A DNA stretch of 64,000 nt from Argentina anserina (GCF_933775445.1 NC_065878.1:20906395-20970394), one strand, 5' to 3'; positions 13,736 to 26,751 are shown, counted from the stretch's first letter. Notes: generated by a model from the letters alone, not told the origin. A program made the numbers and translations.

Positions 13736-16546
13736 ATGCATCTTTCAGTATGGAAGCCTATATCTCACTGTGCTGCTCTACTAACGGAGAAGAAGACCAG
13801 AAGGAGAGATGGCTCTGGTTTATCAGTAGAGGCCAAGAGAAAGCCATCTGTTCTTCGACAATTGCAAGAGAACAAACTCAGGGAGGCTCTTGAAGAAGCA
13901 TCAGAAGATGGGTCTCTATCGAAATCGCAGGACATTGATTCCTCTGAGGCTCCAAATCAAGATGGCAGCAGCTTTGGAAGGTCAAGATCTCTTGCTAGGC
14001 TACATGCTCAGAGGGAGTTTCTGAGAGCCACTGCACTTGCTGCTTATCGTACATTTTCGACAGAAGACTCCATTCCTGACCTCAATGAAGCATTCAACAA
14101 GTTCCTCACAATGTATCCGAAATTTCAGTCCTCTGAGAAGATTGATCATTTGAGAGCAGATGAGTACAGTCACCTGTCAGAGGCTTTTGCCAAGGTATGT
14201 CTTGATTACTGCGGTTTCGGGCTGTTTTCCTATCTGCAAACTCTAGCATATTGGGAATCATCTGCATTTACTTTGTCTGAAATAACTGCAAATTTGAGTA
14301 ATCATGCTCTTTATGGTGGTGCCGAGAACGGCTCTGTTGAACATGATATCAAGACTAGGATCATGGATTACTTGAACATTCCCGAAAACGAATATGGTCT
14401 TGTTTTCACTGTTAGCAGAGGATCTGCATTTAAGTTGTTAGCTGAATCTTACCCTTTCCAAACGAATAAGAAGTTGCTGACAATGTTTGATCATGAGAGC
14501 CAGTCTGTGAATTGGATGGCTCAAAGTGCTAAAGAAAAAGGTGCTAAGGTTTATAGTTCCTGGTTTAAATGGCCAACCTTGAAACTTTGTTCTAGGGAGC
14601 TGAAAAAGCAAATTGCAAACAAGAAAAGGAGGAAGAAGGATTCTGCAACAGGGCTTTTTGTATTTCCTGTTCAGTCAAGAGTAACAGGAGCCAAGTACTC
14701 TTACCAGTGGATGGCACTTGCTCAGCAGAACAATTGGCATGTTTTGCTTGATGCTGGATCATTGGGTCCTAAGGACATGGATTCACTTGGCTTGTCTCTC
14801 TTTCGGCCGGATTTCATCATTACATCTTTCTACCGGGTATTTGGGTCTGACCCAACTGGATTTGGGTGCCTTTTGATCAAGAAATCTGTTATGGCTAGTC
14901 TGCAAGGTCAAGGGGGTCGTACTGGGACTGGAATGGTGAGGATTCTCCCAGTTTTTCCACAGTACCTGAGTGATTCTGTGGATGGTATTGACGGGTTGGC
15001 TGGAAATGGTAATGATGCAGTCGACCACAATGAAGAATTGTTGCCTGAAGCAGATGGGGGGTCACAGATGCCTGCCTTTTCTGGAGTGTTTACTACCAAT
15101 CAAGTGAAGGACTGCTTTGAGACAGATATGGATCATGACTCGGATAGAGATGGAGCAAGCACCATTTTTGAGGAAGTGGAGAGCATTTCTGTTGGAGAAG
15201 TTATGAAGAGTCCAATCTTCAGTGAAGATGAGTCCTCGGACAATACATACTGGATTGATTTGGGTCAGAGTCCGTTTGGTTCTGATCATTCTGGCAATAT
15301 AATGAGACAGAATACAGTCTCACCCTTGCCACCATTATGGTTCTCTGGCAAGAAAAACAGCAAGCTCTCCTCTCCAAAAGTTACATCTGCAATTCCAAAG
15401 AGCCCATTATATGATGATAAAAGGTTAAAGCTCAGACAGCATGAAGATCCTGTGTTGTCTTTTGATGCAGCTGTATTATCAGTGTCACATGAGCAGGACC
15501 GTGTTAAGGCAATTCCTGAAGAAGATACATTTACTGAAACAGATGCTACTGCCTCAGCAAGTGGTAGAAGGCATTCAGATTCCATCCATGTTAGGGAAAT
15601 TCAAGAAGATGCTGAAATCAGGGAAGTTTCAGTACCCAGTAGTTCTGGGCTTAAACACAGTGGCATTGGGAGTTCCTCAACCTCGGAAATTTGCCAAGAA
15701 CTAAAGGAAAGTGCTGCTATAAGGAGGGAGACAGAAGGTGACTTTAGACTTCTTGGACGAAGGGAGACAAATAGATATTCTGGTGGTAGATTTTTTGGTT
15801 TAGAAGAGGGTGATCGAGATCCAAGCATGAGTAGTCGCAGGGTATCTTTTACTGTGGGAGACAACAAAGGGATATCAAGCCATATTTTTGAGCCTGGAGA
15901 AGCATCTATGACTACCCTTGGTGATGGTGAGCTTATGAGTGAAGGAGACTATGTTGATGATCAGGAATGGGAGAGGAGGGAGCCTGAAGTAGTTTGTCGG
16001 AATCTGGATCATATTAATATGTTGGGTCTGAACAAAACTACTTTCAGGCTGCGATACCTTATCAATTGGCTTGTTACCTCGTTACTTCAACTTCGGTTAC
16101 CTGGTCCTGATGAAGGTGTGGGATTGCCACTGGTGCAAATATATGGTCCTAAGATCAAATATGAAAGGGGTGCAGCTGTAGCTTTTAATGTGAGACAGAG
16201 CAGTGGAAATGGGCTAATTCACCCTGAAGTGGTACAGAAGTTGGCTGAGAAACATGGTATATCTCTTGGCGTCGGTATCCTTAGTCATGTGCGCATCTTA
16301 GATGGCCCCAAGCAACCTTGTGGGGCTCTTGATCTTGATGATACATCTTTGTGCAAGCCAATGGCTAATGGTCGCCAAGGTGGGAAGAGTACATTTTTCA
16401 GGGTTGAGGTTGTTACAGCTTCACTTGGATTTTTGACCAACTTCGAAGATGTGTATAAGATGTGGGCATTTGTTGCCAAATTTCTTAATTCATCATTTGT
16501 TGAAGGAGATGAGTTATCTACAGTACCAGAAGATTCAGTTGCATAA
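13736..16546 (+). CDS. Aminotransferase class V / MOCOS-like PLP-fold protein, single exon
   Basis: A 936-aa intronless protein of the plant family represented by Arabidopsis At2g23520, At4g37100 and At5g66950, whose cellular role is not established. The N-terminal part has basic and low-complexity sequence and a [15 protein letters not shown] block. Residues of about 90-390 carry the fold-type-I transferase domain related to the NifS-like domain of molybdenum cofactor sulfurase, including [12 protein letters not shown] and [23 protein letters not shown] long acidic, serine-rich middle follows, then a conserved C-terminal block ending with an [17 protein letters not shown] motif. At residues 364-370 the sequence is SFYRVFG; related enzymes have Lys at the Arg position (Schiff-base lysine), so PLP catalysis is doubtful. 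Start: the ATG at 13736 gives [16 protein letters not shown], which fits the family; there is no upstream in-frame ATG. Confidence 0.88.
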   Translation: MHLSVWKPISHCAALLTEKKTRRRDGSGLSVEAKRKPSVLRQLQENKLREALEEASEDGSLSKSQDIDSSEAPNQDGSSFGRSRSLARLHAQREFLRATALAAYRTFSTEDSIPDLNEAFNKFLTMYPKFQSSEKIDHLRADEYSHLSEAFAKVCLDYCGFGLFSYLQTLAYWESSAFTLSEITANLSNHALYGGAENGSVEHDIKTRIMDYLNIPENEYGLVFTVSRGSAFKLLAESYPFQTNKKLLTMFDHESQSVNWMAQSAKEKGAKVYSSWFKWPTLKLCSRELKKQIANKKRRKKDSATGLFVFPVQSRVTGAKYSYQWMALAQQNNWHVLLDAGSLGPKDMDSLGLSLFRPDFIITSFYRVFGSDPTGFGCLLIKKSVMASLQGQGGRTGTGMVRILPVFPQYLSDSVDGIDGLAGNGNDAVDHNEELLPEADGGSQMPAFSGVFTTNQVKDCFETDMDHDSDRDGASTIFEEVESISVGEVMKSPIFSEDESSDNTYWIDLGQSPFGSDHSGNIMRQNTVSPLPPLWFSGKKNSKLSSPKVTSAIPKSPLYDDKRLKLRQHEDPVLSFDAAVLSVSHEQDRVKAIPEEDTFTETDATASASGRRHSDSIHVREIQEDAEIREVSVPSSSGLKHSGIGSSSTSEICQELKESAAIRRETEGDFRLLGRRETNRYSGGRFFGLEEGDRDPSMSSRRVSFTVGDNKGISSHIFEPGEASMTTLGDGELMSEGDYVDDQEWERREPEVVCRNLDHINMLGLNKTTFRLRYLINWLVTSLLQLRLPGPDEGVGLPLVQIYGPKIKYERGAAVAFNVRQSSGNGLIHPEVVQKLAEKHGISLGVGILSHVRILDGPKQPCGALDLDDTSLCKPMANGRQGGKSTFFRVEVVTASLGFLTNFEDVYKMWAFVAKFLNSSFVEGDELSTVPEDSVA

Positions 16547-18970
16547 CACTTGAAAAGTATATGGTTGCTTGTGTCTCTGCACTGAAGAAGAGTGGCGCAG
16601 ATCACTCTATTTAGCTATCTCCGGGGAATGTGATCAAGCCAGCAGCTGAACATTGGAGTAAGTAAAAGGTTTGATGCTTTGCTCAATCTGATAAATTTGC
16701 TCCAGCTATTAGAGTTTTTCTTCTGATCGAGCAGATAAATTTGTTTATTCTTGTTTTGATATCTGGTAATATTTATTTTTGTATTACTGGTATTCAGTTA
16801 CATCGAGTGTTTTCTCCACTTAAAAGCAGTTCAAAAGGTGGATGGAAATTAAAATAGAAGTTAAATGGCGTCTGAATATTTTTCTCTATAGAAAAGTGTT
16901 CTTTCATCATTTGCGATTATTTCTACTGGCAATTAAGCTCATTTGTATAATGTTATTGTTGTTCACTGTGAAAAATTCACTATAGCTATCGTTGTTCTGC
17001 AGTGGGGTCAATTACAAGGACATTTGAGTGGTAACTTGGACCACAGTTCAAGTCTCTTTCATTTTCCAATATATTTCTCCATCTGATTTTGGGTATAGGA
17101 AGAGGAGGTTGAGTATGCAGTTATTTGCAAATTTAGTACGGTTGGTCTGGTTTCATAAAAAAGACATCATCTCAGATTCTCAGACCATGTGGTTTGACTT
17201 GTTTAATTGATAACTTAGACATAGGTAACTAACAAAATCCAGAATCTGCAAACCAACAAATATAGAAAATCTCTTCCCTTGTTTTGATGTGATTTTGGCC
17301 TTGATTTTGGTGTTTTTTCTCACTGCTCAAGTTGGACATTGATGTTTGAGAACCATAAACTAAGAACTGGATTCCACGATTTCCACCGTTGCATATTTTA
17401 CTTGTATTCCTTGTCTGATACGAAAATGTCATATCTATGAGTCTTGTGTAACATAAACTAATGAACTAAGAAGGCATTGGTGCTCTCTATGAGTCTAGTG
17501 TCTCGTGCTAGAGTTGGTACTGCGTAGAGTCATCCATTTTTCTTGGGTCTGCAGAAGTTGATTAATCTTATGAAGTTTGTTTATCAACTTCCTTTCTGAT
17601 TTGGATGGCATCAAGAAAAGTTTATCAGCACCTAACTGGCATGTAGGTTATGATACTAGTTGGGATGATGATTGAGGTAGGCTCATGTCTGTGTGAAGGT
17701 TCTTTTTGTCGTTCTTAGATAGCCCTTAACCCCACCAATATCGAGTTCTTGGTCTGCTATTAATCATTTTATTTTGACCAAGTGAAACATTCAAAGATAA
17801 CTTAATCTTTTCACCATTCTTTCATTATCCGCTATTTAGAATAGGTATTGAATTCAGATGACTATGAAGGTGGGTTTTAGGAGTTCAGAGATTAAGCAAA
17901 TCATCTCAAGCGTAGAATCCAGCTTACCACAATTGGGTTGCTCGCCTTGCTTCCCTTGCTGCGGATTCAAAGGACCCTCTCTGTTGACAAGTTCATCTCA
18001 AATCATCTCAAGCAAGAATGATTATTATCCAACTTTCACAACCAAGTCCACCTTCCACAACTAAATGCCTGCAAAAAAAAGGACCTGAATTTGCACTTTA
18101 GTTGAAATCGTCTTTTACAGTTACCAAAGAGGCAAAGAGACACTTGAAAAGGTCTCAACTCCAACTCCATCCACTGTCACCCCCACGAACAGTGACATTG
18201 TCTCTCCAAAATGGGTCGAAGTTTACATACAGAAGAAAATCAAGGGGAACCCCAAAGTGAAGAACTGAAGATTATGAATACTAATGGCCATTTTGCACAG
18301 TTAACTGCACACTGAGTTTCTTGATGTGCTACTACTGATCTTTGGGGTTGAATTTGATCTTGAACTTAAACAAAGAATGTGAAAATCATCATGCTGATTC
18401 TGAAGTCCTAACTCTTTGTTTCAGCTTTAGCTCTATAGCTAGTATGAAGGCCCTGACATGTGATTGATGTGAATGTATGCCTACTTTAGATGGCCTTAAT
18501 GTCGTTCCGTGAACCATCATTCCATGAAATATAAATTGTGTTTGGTTTATATTTAGGAAAGTAGTTCGATATGAAATCGGAGTACCATTAGTTTTCACCT
18601 GAACCAGCTACTCAGCTAGCTTAAACACTAATGTCCATTTGGTTCTTTCTTTCTCAAAATCTCAATTAATGTATAGAAGTTGCATATAATCAACAAGACA
18701 TGCGTTGTCTTAAAAATGTGAGGGTGATTACAGTTACATATTGACCCATAAAAGTGATAAAACTAATGAACTCAGCTGAACCAGGAAATTACAAAACGGA
18801 AATAGAAGATGATAAGAAACTAATTTACCATGACTAGCAGAGTCGTTCATTCTTTCTCAAATCTCAAGTAATGTACATTCTCCGGTTGCTTTTGCCTCTC
18901 TAACTCATCCGTTTACTTCATCTCTTTCTATTTTAATCAAAACAATCTCTCAAAACACAATTGTTAGTTA
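16547..18970. other. Intergenic region, no gene recognised
   Basis: The 3' UTR of the PLP-fold gene probably occupies the first few hundred bases. The rest is AT-rich with short open frames (for example 17858-18064) that lack any family signature. No RNA gene or clear repeat was found. Confidence 0.5.
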
Positions 18971-19516
18971 TAGGGCTGTCAATTTCGACACGACCCGATA
19001 ACACGACTCGAAACCCGCACGAAATAAAGCGGGTTGAACCCGCACGATTAAAAAGCGGGTCAGCGGCGGGTCAACCCGCCATGACCCATTTAATAAACGG
19101 GTCAACGACGGGTTAACCCGCGAACACGAAATGAACCTGCATGACACGTTTAATAAAAGAATCGAACTAAATTCTATATAAAATGTGCGTACATAAGCTA
19201 TTTAAAAATTGTAATATTATATGTATATAAAGGTTTAGTAAGTTTTTCTCATTTTGAACTAGGATTTTGGGTAATACAATGAATTTTTTTATTTGATTAT
19301 TATTTTAGTTAGTTATCTTATCTAAAACGACAAATATATTTATTAAATGAGTTAAATGTGTTAGAAACGGGTAACCCGTTTAATAAATAGGTTGGGTTTG
19401 AGTTTAAATTTTTGACACGATTATTAAATGGGTTGGGTTTGGGTTTACATTTTATAACACGCGAGACACTTTGAACCGACACGAACCCAACCCGACACGA
19501 CCTATTGACAACCCTA
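18971..19516. mobile_element. hAT-type MITE (MITE-1), 546 bp
   Basis: Terminal inverted repeats TAGGGCTGTCAAT (left) and TAGGGTTGTCAAT (right, reverse complement) bound the element. It is flanked by a perfect 8-bp direct repeat GTTAGTTA (18963-18970 and 19517-19524), the hAT target-duplication length. The interior has no coding capacity. The subterminal zones are full of short GGGTT/CGGGT and ACACGA words, while the centre is AT-rich. Non-autonomous. Confidence 0.88.
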
Positions 19517-19804
19517 GTTAGTTATACCCGAAGGTCCATGTTACTGTTGGACATGCTCTAACTACTTAGCCCCCAACCCCAACAATTGCACATTATATAT
19601 AGTCAAAACAGGAAATGCTCATCTCACGATCTCGTGACGTGTGACCATTGAGTGAGAACCCAAGCATCTTTCGTTCTTCATGTTCTACTTCTCTTCTTCA
19701 CTCAAAAAGAAATAATATCTGTGTCATTTTCGTTGTATTATACATATCTGGGGAAGTCATTGTGGAAAGATTTCTCCATTTTAATCTGTTCATATTTTCA
19801 GTAG
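19517..19804. other. Short intergenic stretch
   Basis: Right target duplication of MITE-1, then about 280 bp of ordinary sequence before the ABC1 remnant. Nothing here resembles the missing N-terminal exons of an ABC1 kinase. Confidence 0.4.
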
Positions 19805-21852
19805 GTTGGTATTGTGAAAGACATACGGGAGTCTATGCTTGAAGAGGTTGATTTTTACAAGGAGGCTGCAAATATTGAGTCTTTCAGGAGATATTTAGAA
19901 GCCATGGGACTCACAAGGCAGGCTACAGCTCCAAGAGTGTATCACCTATGTAGCACAAAACGAATTCTAACCATGGAGAGGCTATATGGAGTTCCTCTTA
20001 CCGACTTAAACTCTATAAGTTCACTTGTATCTAGTCCGGAGGCCAGTCTCATAACTGCCCTTAATGTGTGGTATGCCGTGAATTTGTAAATTCACAGTAT
20101 GTTTATCTAAAGTGTGAAAGCTCTGATCTAACACTCAGTAGAAAGGCAGTATGTTTATCTGAAGTGTCAAAGCTCTGAGCTTACACTCACCAAAAATGCT
20201 TTCCTGATTGTTTCTTGGTTAATGCAGGTTTGGCAGTTTGCTTGCCTGTGAAAGCTTTCATGCAGATGTGCATGCTGGTAATCTGTGGTTGTTGCGTGAT
20301 GGCCGTGTCGGGTTTCTTGATTTTGGTAAGTCTCATCCATCACACTTACCTGTGCCTTAGTTGATAGGTGATTGTCGCCAGCATTTATTCCATTGCTTCA
20401 GTTGTTTGGACATGGTGTATAATTTACTTCACTTAACCTATTGGTCGTCCATACCAAAAGTGCACAATCCTTAGATGCAGTACCCATCAAATGCTTGAAA
20501 GTTTCATGAAGCTCTCTTTATTTGTCTAACCCTTCAAATTCTGAATTAATTTAATCTTTCATATCTTTTACTTATTTCAAAATTATCTTTCGTTAAACTC
20601 AAATTTACAGGAATCGTAGGTCGTATAGACCCACAAACATGGGCTGCCATGGAAAGCTTTTTGGCATCAATTGCAACTGGAAGAATATGAATTGATGGCA
20701 TCTGCATTGATTCAAATGGGTGCGACAGACACAAATGTTGATGCTAAAGCCTTCGCAAGTGACTTGGAAAAAATGTTCTCATCAATGAAGGCAAGCATTG
20801 AAGTTTGTTCCTGGGCTATTTATGTTTGCTTGAATTAAGGTCTTGATTGTGGTTTTTCTGAGACAAGTTGGAGTCAACCAAGGAAAATCAAGTTCTAACT
20901 GAAACTGCCACCAAAAGATGATATACTGTATGATATTGATATACATACGCAGACATGTCTGGATTAGCCTTCAAAATGGTTGCTGTAGGAAAGATGAAAA
21001 GGGGAATAGATGACTGCGACCCTGAATATTGGCGGATTTACAATTTAGAATTGTAATGGCAAAATCATAAGTTTGAGCGGATCTGATTGTAACTTAGATA
21101 TAACATTTACATTGTATCTAAAATGCAGGAGTTGGATACAGAAATAGTCATAGCAACAGCCAGGGAGCCGGCTACAAACGCCACTGCTGTCTCCACTAAT
21201 GTAGTTGTTGATGAGAGACAAATGAATGCACTTTTTCTTGATGTGGTAAAATGTTGGCTGCATTTAGGTTAATTGCATGCATGATTTGATGAAACATCAC
21301 TGCTTGTTTAGCCTTTTTATAACTTCAAACCCATTATGGTTCCGAATACAAGAATCAGTTGATACATACTGGGGAAATCAGTCATCTAGTAAACAGGGTT
21401 TGAATGGAGACCATAAAAAACCTATAAGCAATTTAAAACAGTAAAAAGGAAAAGTTCCAATTAGTGGCCTCTTCTGAAAGTATCTCAATTATAACTTATA
21501 CAAGAGTTATATGTTTAGACTCCAGTAAAGTTGCATGCTTACATGTTTAGTTAAGTTCATAGCCGCACCTGAAAGCGGGAACATTTTCTTTTGGTAGGTG
21601 TAAGGTTAGTGATTTTGGTCCTTCAAAGGATAATCACCATCCATGACGTACTAACACATGTTGATATTTCAGATTCGTGTTAGTGAATCATATGGATTGA
21701 AGTTTCCGAGAGAGTTTGCACTTCTCTTGAAGCAACTTTTGTATTTTGATCGGTACACCCGTTTGTTGGCCCCAAACTTGAATATGCTCCAGGACCAAAG
21801 GATTTCAATTGCTTCAAACCGAAGAAGCAACTACAGAGACAATTTCAGGTGA
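19805..21852 (+). pseudogene. ABC1/UbiB (aarF) atypical kinase remnant, 5'-truncated and frameshifted
   Basis: Corresponds to the C-terminal half of a plant ABC1-family atypical kinase (nearest recalled: Arabidopsis ATH9/At2g40090). Exons: 19805-20070, 20228-20325, 20611-about 20790, 21129-21245, 21673-21852. Preserved blocks include DIRESMLEEVDFYKEA, TMERLYGVPLTDL, the catalytic-loop-like FHADVHAGN and FLDFG. Missing entirely is the N-terminal half with the KxGQ motif and Ala-rich nucleotide loop. In the third exon, around 20681-20690, one extra base throws the frame: a tga follows immediately, although the downstream codons remain family-like in the shifted frame. The third exon ends AAG|GCAAGC, a GC-type donor. 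I call it a pseudogene fragment; an alternative is a mis-assembled or partly captured gene. Confidence 0.8.
20095..20189 (+). repeat. Two-copy tandem repeat, period 52 bp
   Basis: Copies at 20095-20138 and 20147-20189 share CAGTATGTTTATCT and AGTGT-AAAGCTCTGA blocks with a few differences. Located in the first intron of the ABC1 remnant. Confidence 0.75.
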
Positions 21853-22789
21853 ATCTAGCAGAGTAGAGATGTGTAAGTTCTGTATATATAAATAAGGTAA
21901 CTGATTTGTATGAAGCAAAGCATGGCACGGGTTTTGGTATGGACTTGGCGTGTGATGCTTTGCTTCACCAATTGATTACCAGACATCAGTGAAATGTATA
22001 TTACAGGATTTTAAAAGCGACATATGTAATCCCCCAGCTGGAAACGTTCATAGTAACAAATCCTCATACGCGGGATGTTGGTACGAAAAATAGCTAGTCA
22101 CATTGCACCATCTTGTTCATATTTCAGGTTCAAGTAAATTGATATGTGAAATTTGCCTGGGGGTTATCATTGTGCTCATGAAACAGCATTTGACTAAAAT
22201 GCAGATGCTGCTTCTCGCAGATTATGTACATAACTAATACAACTAAAATTTCTCCAAGATGGGGAGTTGTACTGAAGCAGAGCCGCTGCTGCAGTTTTCA
22301 GTTTGGTCCATCCATAGTACACACACCTCAAAATGCTTCCCTTCACTGATCAACTGGTATGGTGAGTTGGTGACGCTATATAGTATATATTATACATGTC
22401 GCTGATGTCTATGCTGCTAAAGCAAACCAGACAACAAATGTGAAATTGAAATTGGTATTACGGTATTACCATTACACGATATACTATACAGTATACATGA
22501 AAATAATCAATCAAATATGAGTTCTTTTTAACATATTTATCTGTACGACAATTGAAAACATGATTTCTGCATCGAACATGACTCTCTCTCACTATGAGGC
22601 CGTGGCCACTGTATTAGTCTCACTAACAACAACGAACGGTAACTCCTCTAGAGGAAAATAGTTTAGTTCTAAGTAGCTAAAGTGGCAGTGTTTTTCCTTA
22701 AAAAGCTTACCAGAAATCTATCTTTGCCATGAGTGACACACCAAGGTCTTTACCACTCGAGCAAAAAGCGCCCCGGAAGTTTCAGTATA
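21853..22789. other. Intergenic between convergent ABC1 remnant and EDR4-like gene
   Basis: AT-rich 3' flanks of both loci. No gene, RNA or clear repeat was recognised. Confidence 0.45.
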
Positions 22790-25700
22790 TCATTCAGTTT
22801 TCGACAGCATATATTCCGGGAGTATCTCGTAGTTCCTCACTGAGCTTGTTGTCCCTGAACGAGATAAACCAGACCCCCTAATCACCTGACTAGGTGAATT
22901 GTAACCCATGAGTCGATGAAGTGGTGAGCTTGACTTTGGTGGCAGCTTCATTTCTGAGGAATGATTGTTTGACTTCAACATATTGGATGAATTTTTTGCT
23001 GACATAAATCTTCCAATTGGATTCTTATCTTTGTTTTGAGAAACGATCTCCTGTCTCCCTCTTGTTGGGTTGTTTGAACCATATGACATATCTCTCTCAT
23101 GCACTATAGTACTTTGGAGGGAGTTCGCGGGTGTTACATTTCCAGCATCTTCTGCTTCAGTAGAGCCACTTCTGCAGTATGAGAGTCCATAGCCATAATC
23201 ATCTGAACATGACACAGGATCCCCATTTACACCATAGCTGTGGTCATTAACCTCACTTGGGGGAGGGCCTACTGCATTCGCTTCATAAGGGACTATGTGA
23301 GTTGTCCTATGGAGTGAAAACGTAAGCACCTTTGAGCAACCACCACATCGAAGTCTATGACATCTCCTTTTAAAAAGCAGAAAATCTGCAGGTATCTGCA
23401 GTGGTTTAAAGCAGTTATAACAAATCAGGATAGGAGCTCCACCAGCTATTGGCCGGAAATGACGCATAGGCATCTGCTGTTTCTCTCCATAATACTTCTT
23501 CACCTCATGACTGTTGTGCCTCTGATCATCAGATTCACTGTCCCACTGCCTTGAGGCATAAGGATGAAGCCTATGTAACCCATTAGTATTGCTCCGGATG
23601 GGTAGAGGCAATGGTGCTGAGTACTGCCTGTCTTGAGGATAGTGGTGCATAAAGGAGGGATCAACTTGATGTCTGCTTGTTGTTGCCTCACTGGAGAAAG
23701 GTATTCGTGTGTACTGACTTTGCTGCTGGTTATAATGGCTTCCCGCTCTGCTGCTTCTTTGATCCCTAGGATGATTTAGACCAGGGAAAAGCTCCTCCTC
23801 AGATGCCTCATAATTATGGAACTGGGGAATATGCTGTTCCTGCCGACTTGCCCGTACATGGAAAAGCTCATTCTGCAGTTCACGCACAATTCTCATAAGT
23901 GCCAGCTTATCCGCTGCAGCACTCATATACCTGCCAGATCGATAGTCAATGTTGCTTGGGAACTCTTTACGGATTTGGTTTGCGAAGCATCCATTTCCAT
24001 ATCCACCTAGGTAATCTCCTTGAAGAGAAGCCATCCTGGGCATATATTCATTTCTATGTAGTACTCTTGCATGATCTCGACTTGGATGACCTGGTATTCT
24101 TGGTGGCAGCATTTCTTGATCCGGGTTTCTGTAATTCATGGCATGACTATTCTTATCAGACATACTTGACCAGGAACTCCTAGCCTGATTTGGTAATTCA
24201 GGACCTTTATTCCGCATGTTTTCGGCAAAAAAAATTTCCCTTCTATTTCTTTCTTCAGACTGAGCCAGGTTAGGAGCTGTATGAGCATCTTGAAATGTAG
24301 GTAAATTCTGGTTGTAGAACTGATCATCTATACCATCATGAGAAGAGACACTTGCATCATAAGCATGATGGCTTCTACTTGCTGGGGACTTCGACCTATC
24401 TCTAAATGCAGCGCTAAACTCAGATCTGGGGCTGAGAAACTCAGTAGTTTCAAATGTGTTCGAAGACATCAGATGATCAAAATTTTTCAGAACACTATCA
24501 TGTGGTTCCTTGAGTTTCTCATCAGCAGAAGATGTAAGTGTACCTGAACTGCTCTCTTGAGCTGGGTTGTGAGCAGTAACACCACTTTCCCATGTAGCTC
24601 CTGGATTGACAGCACTTGAATCAACACCCATGTTGAGGTCTACTTTTTCATTTGATTGTTCGTCAGGAGAAGATACAATAATATCTGATAAAATGCTGTC
24701 CCTTGGGGGCAAAGGAGCAGAATACATTGAATCACTTCCCCTTGTGGCCACTGCATCGAGCCTACTTGAACTCGTAGAATCAGAATCAATCTCCACCACA
24801 ATGTCTACCTCTACATTTGGTTCCAAAGGTAATCTCTCATCATCTTCCAATGCTTCTGAATTTGCTGCTGTTTCTGGTAATGGCACCTTACTTTCACTAT
24901 TTGCAAACTCCACCAATGAAGAGACTTTTTTGAGAACTCTAAGTGGCTCCATAGCAAGGCCACCATAACCATTTTGATGACTCTGGCTGCTTTGGATTTT
25001 ACTTGGTAAGTTTATGTCTCCAATCCGCTCACCACCATGATCATCTTCAGATGAATTATCAGGATCCCTCAGCGGTGATTCTTGATCGTCAGAAAACTTA
25101 TTCTGATTATTCTCACTGCTGTGATCCGAAAAGCATTCACCCGAGTCGGGAAAAGTAGCCTTTGGACTTGAGCTGCAAGATTCAATGCCTTCTGAAGATT
25201 TACTGCACTCCCTCTCAATGTTTCGTTCCAAAGGGCATTCTCCCAAGTCAAGGGTTGTGGCCTTTGGACTTGAGCTGATAGAATCAATACCTTCTGAAGA
25301 TTTACTCCTCTCCCTCTCATGGCTTCGTTCCAAAGAATATACTCCTAGGTCAGGAGCCTTACTCTTTGGACTTGAGCTGCTAGATTCAATGCCATCCGCA
25401 GAATTACTCCCCTCCCTCTCATGCCTCCTTTCCAAAAAGCATTCTCCCAAGGCAGGGGCCAAAGCCTCCAGATTTGAGCTGCTAGATTCAATGCCTTTTG
25501 AAGAACCACTGTCATTCCTCTCATTCATTCTTTCCAAAGTGCATTCTTCCATGGCAGGAACCTTGGCCTTTAGACTTGAGTTGCTTAATTCATAGCCTTC
25601 TGATAAAGACTTACTCTCATCCCTCTCCATATTTCTTTCGAAAGAGCATGCTCCAGAAGACTTATTTTGATTTTTCTCATCAATTTGGTCTGAAGAGCAC

Positions 25701-26257
25701 TCTCCTGAGTCAGGAAGAGTTCCATTACAACTTGTGCTGCTACTCCTGCTAGATGCTTTATCTTCATAAACGTGCCCCAATCCTTTCAAGCGATTTTTTG
25801 CTGCAGTATGGATGACATAAATCAGAAACGCGAATCATGTATACAAAAAGTAAAATAACTGAGCAGCAAGAGCGGAAAGCTATTATCCATATCATAGAAA
25901 AAGACGGCTCAATTACTCAGAATGCCAAAACCATAGACAGACATGATGGCAACTTATACAATGTCTGAAACAAACTGAGCAGAACCAAAGTGACAAACAA
26001 GTCTCCAAACAAGTTTAAAGACTCGTTTTTCTATCTGTAGGCCACAGGAGACGGGACATAAAAACTCTAAGATGAATTTTTCTCAATACACACAGTAGTA
26101 GTTTGTAGTGAGAGTTAAACAAGTACTGTAATTTACCTTGGAGAAGAGCACCACATCCACCACACTTGTAGACCTGGAAGTCCGGCAATTCCGGTAGAAG
26201 CAGCTGGCATTTAGGACATCTAACTAGCCGAACTTTCGTAGTGAACTCAGTAGCCAT
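22790..26257 (-). CDS. EDR4: EDR4-like zinc-ribbon protein, 1043 aa, two exons
   Basis: Resembles plant ENHANCED DISEASE RESISTANCE 4-type proteins (DUF3133 family). In Arabidopsis, EDR4 associates with EDR1 and clathrin and dampens powdery-mildew-induced cell death; the role here is inferred. Exons are 26257-26137 and 25800-22790 (3132 nt in frame). The N-terminus has a zinc-ribbon-like CPKC (C14, C17) and CGGC (C32, C35) pair, LVRCPKC...VYKCGGCGALLQ. The C-terminal part has the second conserved cysteine block CYNCFKPLQIPADFLL followed by RLRCGGCSKVLTFSL. Between them is a long Ser/Glu-rich, probably disordered region. It includes about six tandem copies of a roughly 32-aa unit (consensus ECxLERxxERxxSKSSEGIE). 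The start is the ATG giving MATEFTTKVRLVRCPKC. Confidence 0.87.
25080..25720 (-). repeat. Coding tandem repeat, about 96 bp unit, in the EDR4-like gene
   Basis: Five to six diverged copies encode ECxLERxxERxxSxSSxGIESxSSSPKA-like units. The copies differ by substitution but keep the reading frame and the LER and GIES words. Confidence 0.75.
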
Positions 26258-26525
26258 ATCTCCCCCCACCAAAAAAAGAGCTTCCAACACAAAGTCTCAA
26301 ACTTGATGCTATGCAATATCCAACACCATCTGCAATGCAACCACAAGATGTCAACAAACAAAAGCTTCAAAAGGGTACTTGGATCTACACAAGAGAGCAT
26401 GGGTTCCAATAAACTGAAGTGCTAAACAACTCACTTGAACTGCGAACAGGAATTATCCAAAAACTGCAGAGAAGCTTGAAGATGGAGTAGCAAGTTTTCT
26501 CAGCGTTCACCAAAACAAGAAAAGT

Positions 26526-26528
<3 letters not shown>

Positions 26529-26563
<35 letters not shown>
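26529..26563. repeat. (GA)n microsatellite, about 35 bp
   Basis: Uninterrupted GA dinucleotides upstream of the EDR4-like gene; read on the sense strand of that gene it is a CT tract, common in plant leaders. Confidence 0.9.
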
Positions 26564-26565
<2 letters not shown>

Positions 26566-26751
26566 CTTGAGGTTGGGGAGGTATTGGAACAGGGTGGTTT
26601 TGTCGTGGTGATGAAGCTTCCAGGTCAAACCATTCCTTACTGGACCGTGAGAAACACGGGAAAGCCCCAAAGCCAATACAGACCAGAAAGGAGACCTCAG
26701 CGCCGACCTTATTTAAAGCGTCAGTCGTGACGTGTCACTGCCAAGCTACTC

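Noticed and set aside
17858..18064. Cys-rich 68-aa open frame
   Set aside because: Single short frame with no homologue I recognise and no supporting promoter or splice signals.
24606..25752. Long plus-strand open frames over the EDR4-like gene
   Set aside because: Antisense of the Ser-rich tandem repeats, which are open in several frames because of biased codons.
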